A stretch of 27,183 nucleotides of DNA from Clostridia bacterium (lineage in GTDB: Bacteria > Bacillota_A > Clostridia > Christensenellales > CAG-138). Both the position numbers and the translations under genes were made by a program. Location: contig JAFUDD010000021.1 in NCBI GenBank assembly GCA_017459315.1, forward strand, positions 1-27,183. Reading direction: 5' to 3'. This document shows, piece by piece, positions 24,601-27,183 of the stretch; position 1 is the stretch's first letter; each line of letters opens with the position of its first letter. The notes below the pieces were generated by a model. That model was not told where the DNA came from. It ran no database searches and was given only the letters and a program-made list of their open reading frames with translations.

Positions 24601-24794
24601 GAAAACTCGGAACGGAAATAGGTCCCGTCGTTTCCGCTGTCGCCCGTCTGAACCGTGCTGTACGACGACGTGCCGAGATTCGCATTGATCGTTGACGCAT
24701 TGGCGTTTGCGATGGATGTTGCGAACAAGCTGAAGATAAACAGACAGGCCAGCAGGATCGTCAATCCACGCATCAAATTTGTCTTTCCTTTCAT
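21696..24794 (-). CDS. Membrane-anchored, domain-permuted GH3 family protein (copy 3)
   Basis: 1032 residues. The start at 24794 is chosen because GGAGGA ends 5 bases before this ATG; the ATG 12 bases upstream overlaps that site. Signal segment (about 8-28, LTILLACLFIFSLFATSIANA), YFRSEF box, GH3 C-terminal sandwich (about 60-400; GTVLFKNDGSLPL, RDSSEAADY with likely acid/base Glu226, NPSGHIADTYAA, GIYVGYKYYETRY, YPFGYGKSYTTF), Fn3-like domain (about 425-540), barrel (about 640-930; ARNHEYYSEDAML, PKHFALNHQEANR with Lys834) and nucleophile Asp913 in FIVTDAINGG. NGMTSDTKIVRAYPWW precedes the C-terminal helix (about 1003-1023), which ends in LKKKEQ. The Gly of GGRN is Ala here. Likely a surface beta-glycosidase; substrate unknown. 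Confidence 0.92.
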   Translation of the reverse strand: MKGKTNLMRGLTILLACLFIFSLFATSIANANASTINANLGTSSYSTVQTGDSGNDGTYFRSEFSDLKDVIDAKEALAVEISQEGTVLFKNDGSLPLAKTDKVTIWGLNSISPTFGGLIGSTVGVNYEKGQRTVTLIDAMKERGFSVNDTMLALYNSEAAQPYYRAAAFFGQAVPGHSLVPVFWPTYGPAEEYGIGELPASVYTQDALDSAKDTAAIVFISRDSSEAADYSLAMQATNGDHFDRVLALSDYEKAMIELAKQYSNGKVVVVLNSDMTLEIEELKQDSGISAIVWAGLPGAYGFYGVADVLSGDANPSGHIADTYAASSISAPAMQNFGVYTYTNASITEAGVLTGDDKGDWYVVETEGIYVGYKYYETRYEDAVLGRSNASSDAGTFASTGAWDYATEMSYPFGYGKSYTTFNQELLDVTFNVGGESKATVRVTNTGSVAGKDVVQLYAQAPYTAGGLEKAAIQLVGFAKTKTLAPNESEEVTVSFDAKYAASYDNTAVKANGTVGAWVLDAGDYYFAIGNGAHEALNNVLANKLGSTDALVKINDDEVIDPSHAKKITLVARDIETYSENVENALTGSDINEWIPNAAEYTTRADWTKGWQTVTGLTATPDMLVGLTNKTRELTANGSGETWGAQNGLTLADMLILNDNNEIEGIVDINDPLWDQLVDEVTFAEALDYIEKSANMQFQFATVGSFALLKDGPIGFVNDQVPGYGTNWTASNASEPTYVGSDNAYAEWCMAVMPTEPVVAATFNAELVEREGELFGEDSLWSNVSAEMGPGLNNHRATYCARNHEYYSEDAMLTNILGVAVSVGASHKGMMMEPKHFALNHQEANRSGVSTYNTEQAIREIELRGFQGALETNTARGVMTAFNRIGTVYSGGHTGLLTQILRNEWGFNGFIVTDAINGGEYMNWRDVVLSGGGGCLNVTAFENSIIGSPTTAENQKLISQDTSFQQEVKKAIKYSLYAFAGSNAMNGMTSDTKIVRAYPWWEITLYVLNVVTGVLALGACALYVASLLKKKEQ

Positions 24795-24994
24795 ACATTC
24801 CTCCATTTACAATATTGCACCTCACCGCCGACATCGGCTTTTGAATGCAAAAAAAGAATAGCATGAAACCGAAAACACAGACGAAATCTGCCGCGAACGA
24901 CCGTCCCGACGCCGTGAACGGCATTGCTTTGTATCAAATACGTAAAAGCAAATGTGTGGAATGCAAATAACAAGATACAACATGAATATGATGT

Positions 24995-25033
24995 AGGGAA
25001 CATTCCTGCTTTCTTCTCGCAGAAATATTCCCT
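24995..25033. repeat. Long inverted repeat upstream of GH3 copy 3
   Basis: AGGGAACATTCCTGC and GCAGAAATATTCCCT can pair at 13 of 15 positions around the loop TTTCTTCTC. It lies about 200 bp before the GH3 start and has no T-run on either side, so a plain terminator is unlikely. It could be an operator or a leader hairpin. No confident promoter was seen for this operon. Confidence 0.6.
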
Positions 25034-25066
25034 ATATCTTAAACAAAGAACTCATTTATTGCTAAA

Positions 25067-25098
25067 CGAAATATTGCCGTCGGGATGATCCCGGCGGC
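25067..25098 (-). terminator. Terminator of the broken lipoprotein-like gene
   Basis: Minus-strand GCCGCCGGGAT and ATCCCGACGGC (one mismatch) form the stem, followed by AATATTTCG. It lies 15 bases after the remnant's natural stop at 25114. Confidence 0.7.
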
Positions 25099-25113
25099 TA
25101 TTGTATAAAAAGT

Positions 25114-25354
25114 TTAATATCCCAATTCGCGGTCGATCATACTGCCATCGATCGCATTGTGTGAGAAGGATCGTACGTTTCATTGTCGTTTCATCCCCGT
25201 TGTTCACGATCGTCACGGTTCCGTAGAAATCCCAGACCGGAATCAACAGCCCATCTTCCTGACTGTTCTTTGCCCGGATTCGCATAAGCGTGAGTTTCAC
25301 CTGATCAATTCGGATCGTGGCATGAATGTCTAGCAATTAATTAGGATCCAGACA
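25114..25354 (-). pseudogene. Frameshifted C-terminal remnant of a clostridial lipoprotein-like gene (DUF6034-like)
   Basis: The sequence IRIDQVKLTLMRIRAKNS, then GLLIPVWDFYGTVT and NNGDETT, resembles the end of the clostridial DUF6034 lipoprotein family. After ILLTQ, a shift of reading frame restores the expected ending NAIDGSMIDRELGY and a stop at 25114, followed by a terminator. The 5' part is missing: a TAA lies just before the recognisable portion, and the group II intron ends 18 bases further out. Both the frameshift and the truncation make it a pseudogene. It lies upstream of GH3 copy 3 in the same direction, the position held by the intact lipoprotein in copy 2. The family name is from memory; the frameshift is directly readable. 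Confidence 0.65.
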
Positions 25355-25393
25355 GTCGAGTAGACTAAGGACTCACGCCCTTAGCCCCTCACA

Positions 25394-25426
25394 GATCCGG
25401 ACGTGCGGCTTTCCCGCATCCGGCTC
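25394..25426 (-). ncRNA. Group II intron domain V
   Basis: On minus, GAGCCGGATGCGG, loop GAAA, CCGCACGTCCGGATC form the conserved 33-base hairpin with the two-base bulge side typical of the catalytic domain. It differs from the domain V at the left edge of the window (GTGTACCG type), so the two introns are of different lineages. Confidence 0.85.
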
Positions 25427-25444
25427 CTCGCAGTAACATTTACT

Positions 25445-26743
25445 TCAATACAGCGGATAGTAAACCTTAGGTTTTGCAAGAGGATAGCACTGCAACATGT
25501 CAACAAAACCGTCCCATGTATATGTGCGTCTGCATCCTCGTCTGTTCATCGCTTTGAAAAGAAACTGCTGTACCCGATGCAGAAATGCGCTGAGCTTATA
25601 TATGTTAAATGACACCCCATAGTATCGGTAGTAGCCGACCAGTTTCACATTAAGTTGTTTCACTATGTCTTTCGCAGGCTGGTTCTTATTGTTATAGAGC
25701 CATTCCTTGAATTCTTTCAGCTTCTTCTCAAATTTCTTTCGCGATGTTTTAACTTTGGGCCATGGGTATCCTTTTCTACTCTTACCGTAATAGAATGTAA
25801 ACCCAAGAAAGTCGAATGTCTCTGGCTTTCCAAGCCCTCTTGCTTTGCGGTTTTGCTCCGCATATCGCCCGAATTCTATCAGTCTGCTTTTGCTTTCTTC
25901 CAGTTCGAGATTGAACTTTGCCATACGTTCTTTTAAAGACGTATAGTAATGCTCCGCATCCGATTTGTATTGGAATCCTGCCACGAAATCGTCTGCGTAA
26001 TTTACAAGAAAGCATTCGCCTCTTGCCTCTTTCTGGATTACCAGCTTAAACCAGAGTGTCAGCACGTTATGCATATAAATGTTTGCCAGCGTAGGACTGA
26101 TATTTCCGCCCTGCACCGTTCCTTCTTCCGTATCTTCATATTTCCCATCGACCATCACTCCCGCCTTCAGATACTTTCGTATCAGCCACAGTATGTTCGG
26201 GTCTTTGATATGCCATTCCAGGAATTTCATCATCCATTCATGGTCGATATGGTCGAAGAAACCTTTTATGTCGGCGTCCACTATGAAGTTTATCTTCCCG
26301 TGCGATACGTGTTGATAAACCTCCTTGACCGCTTCATGGCATCCCCTCTTGGGCCTGAAACCGTACATGTAATTCAGAAACCTTGGCTCATATATCGCTT
26401 CCAGTATCTTCTTTACCGCCAACTGCACTATTTTATCCTCATAAGATACGATTCCCAGAGGGCGCAGCTTCCCGTTAGCTTTGGGTATATAGACCCTCCG
26501 CGTTGGGAGTGGCTTATACGATTTGTTCTTCAGCCGTTGAACAAGGTCGGCAATGTTGCCGTCAAGATGCTTCCCGTATTCTTCCTTGGTCACTTTATCT
26601 ATACCAACCGCTTTCTTGCCGTCAAGTTCCTTGTGACATTGTTTCAGCAGGTCAGCATTGATCAGATGATACAAACTTGTGAATTCTGGTTTCTTGCTCG
26701 TCGCTGATATCTCTGCTATTCTCTCTAATTTTGTTCCCATCAT
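25445..26743 (-). CDS. ltrA: Group II intron reverse transcriptase/maturase (no endonuclease domain)
   Basis: 432 residues. The reverse-transcriptase domain shows RPLGIVSYEDKIVQ, YGFRPKRGCHEAV, ADIKGFFDHIDH, VQGGNISPTLANIYMH and the catalytic NYADDF (Tyr249-Asp252), then the thumb (DFLGFTFYYG). The maturase X domain follows (about 330-432; YYRYYGVSFN, RRGCRRTYTWDGF). No HNH endonuclease follows, as in class C/D-like bacterial introns that target nascent DNA strands. VQGGNISPTLANIY replaces the more usual QGGVISPLLANI. The start is one of two adjacent ATGs after GGAGGAA; the second is better spaced. It should splice and mobilise its own intron. The frame is intact. Confidence 0.93.
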   Translation of the reverse strand: MMGTKLERIAEISATSKKPEFTSLYHLINADLLKQCHKELDGKKAVGIDKVTKEEYGKHLDGNIADLVQRLKNKSYKPLPTRRVYIPKANGKLRPLGIVSYEDKIVQLAVKKILEAIYEPRFLNYMYGFRPKRGCHEAVKEVYQHVSHGKINFIVDADIKGFFDHIDHEWMMKFLEWHIKDPNILWLIRKYLKAGVMVDGKYEDTEEGTVQGGNISPTLANIYMHNVLTLWFKLVIQKEARGECFLVNYADDFVAGFQYKSDAEHYYTSLKERMAKFNLELEESKSRLIEFGRYAEQNRKARGLGKPETFDFLGFTFYYGKSRKGYPWPKVKTSRKKFEKKLKEFKEWLYNNKNQPAKDIVKQLNVKLVGYYRYYGVSFNIYKLSAFLHRVQQFLFKAMNRRGCRRTYTWDGFVDMLQCYPLAKPKVYYPLY

Positions 26744-27183
26744 TTCCTCCGTCCCTGAGTACGGATGATGTTTCCTCAGAGAGACCGTTACTGCGTAACC
26801 TCCTTCCCTCTGTCGGCATTACCCGACTTCAACAGTACTATGAAGTTATCCGACTTCCTGCCGTCCATTTGACATCCTCCATTTTCAGTTGGTATGTCAT
26901 ACTCTTTTGCGAGAGGCGACAGGCTCTCCCCAGTTGATGTGCATCCCCCATATCAAGCATGATCGGCTCTCTGACCCCGCAGTGCCATACAGTTCTCACC
27001 ATGACGAGCTGCATGATATTGCCTTCCGCACCAGTTAAGACGTCGGCCATCTGGAATAACTAACTTTTCGAGGCTCAATCACTTTACGACCCTACTTGCT
27101 AGCTGTCTACGCTTGTCACGCACCATTACTGATACCATCCCAAGACTCGCTAATATCTGGCTCGTTAGGCCTTTGATATACCG

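Larger units (their letters stand above)
25355..27183 (-). mobile_element. Group II intron with intact reverse transcriptase
   Basis: The 3' end is readable on minus: domain V at 25394-25426, then a domain VI stem (GGGGCTAAGG/CCTTAGTC) and CTACTCGAC, the usual YAY-type end at about 25355. The RT gene occupies domain IV. About 440 bases lie between the RT start and the window edge, short for domains I-III, so the 5' end is probably outside the window. A GTGCG at 27119-27123 resembles an intron start but is more likely internal. The intron has inserted next to the broken lipoprotein-like gene at 25114-25354, in the same orientation. Confidence 0.8.

Noticed and set aside
27119..27123. GTGCG on the minus strand as the 5' end of the right-hand intron
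   Set aside because: It would leave only about 380 bases for domains I-III before the RT gene, less than usual. The true start is more likely beyond the window edge.
1..27183. CRISPR arrays, riboswitches, rRNA genes
   Set aside because: No regularly spaced repeats, no recognised riboswitch core and no rRNA sequence were seen on reading either strand.

Overview
The window looks like accessory DNA of a Gram-positive, gut- or rumen-type clostridium (Bacillota; Oscillospirales- or Lachnospirales-like, not resolved further). The reasons are strong AGGAGG ribosome binding sites, hairpin-plus-T terminators, Agr-like LytTR/GHKL two-component pairs, a TnpV-type transposon protein and endonuclease-less group II introns. 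No housekeeping gene is present.

The main content is one module present three times. Each copy has (i) a large surface glycoside hydrolase family 3 (GH3) protein of about 1000-1030 residues, with an N-terminal signal segment, the GH3 domains in permuted order (C-terminal sandwich, Fn3-like domain, then the catalytic barrel) and a C-terminal membrane helix; (ii) directly downstream, a polytopic membrane protein of exactly 131 residues; and (iii) nearby, a LytTR response regulator plus a GHKL histidine kinase. Copy 1 (445-5997, all minus) has the order regulator, kinase, terminator, GH3, small membrane protein. Copy 2 (8078-14439) has a lipoprotein-GH3-membrane protein operon on minus, divergent from regulator-kinase on plus. 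Copy 3 (16728-24794) has regulator-kinase on plus, facing a minus operon of GH3, membrane protein and, past an internal terminator, a cytoplasmic GH2 enzyme. A membrane-anchored esterase (15476-16516) is divergent from the third regulator.

Region by region: 1-332 is the tail of a truncated group II intron. 445-5997 is copy 1. 6211-6890 holds TnpV and an excisionase-like gene. 7160-7214 is the 3' half of a tRNA-Leu(CAA), followed by its terminator and a 5'-truncated tyrosine integrase. 8.0-14.6 kb is copy 2, more AT-rich by eye. 14.78-15.18 kb is a second att-like terminator with a second integrase tail. 15.4-24.8 kb is the esterase, copy 3 and GH2. 25.07-25.35 kb is a frameshifted lipoprotein-gene remnant, and 25.36 kb to the end is a group II intron with an intact reverse transcriptase.

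A reasonable reading, which is inference, is that each GH3/131-residue pair forms a membrane-bound glycan-processing or glycan-binding complex whose expression or signal is tied to its own kinase, and that integrative elements spread at least copy 2. No AgrB or AgrD gene was seen, so the kinase ligand is unknown.
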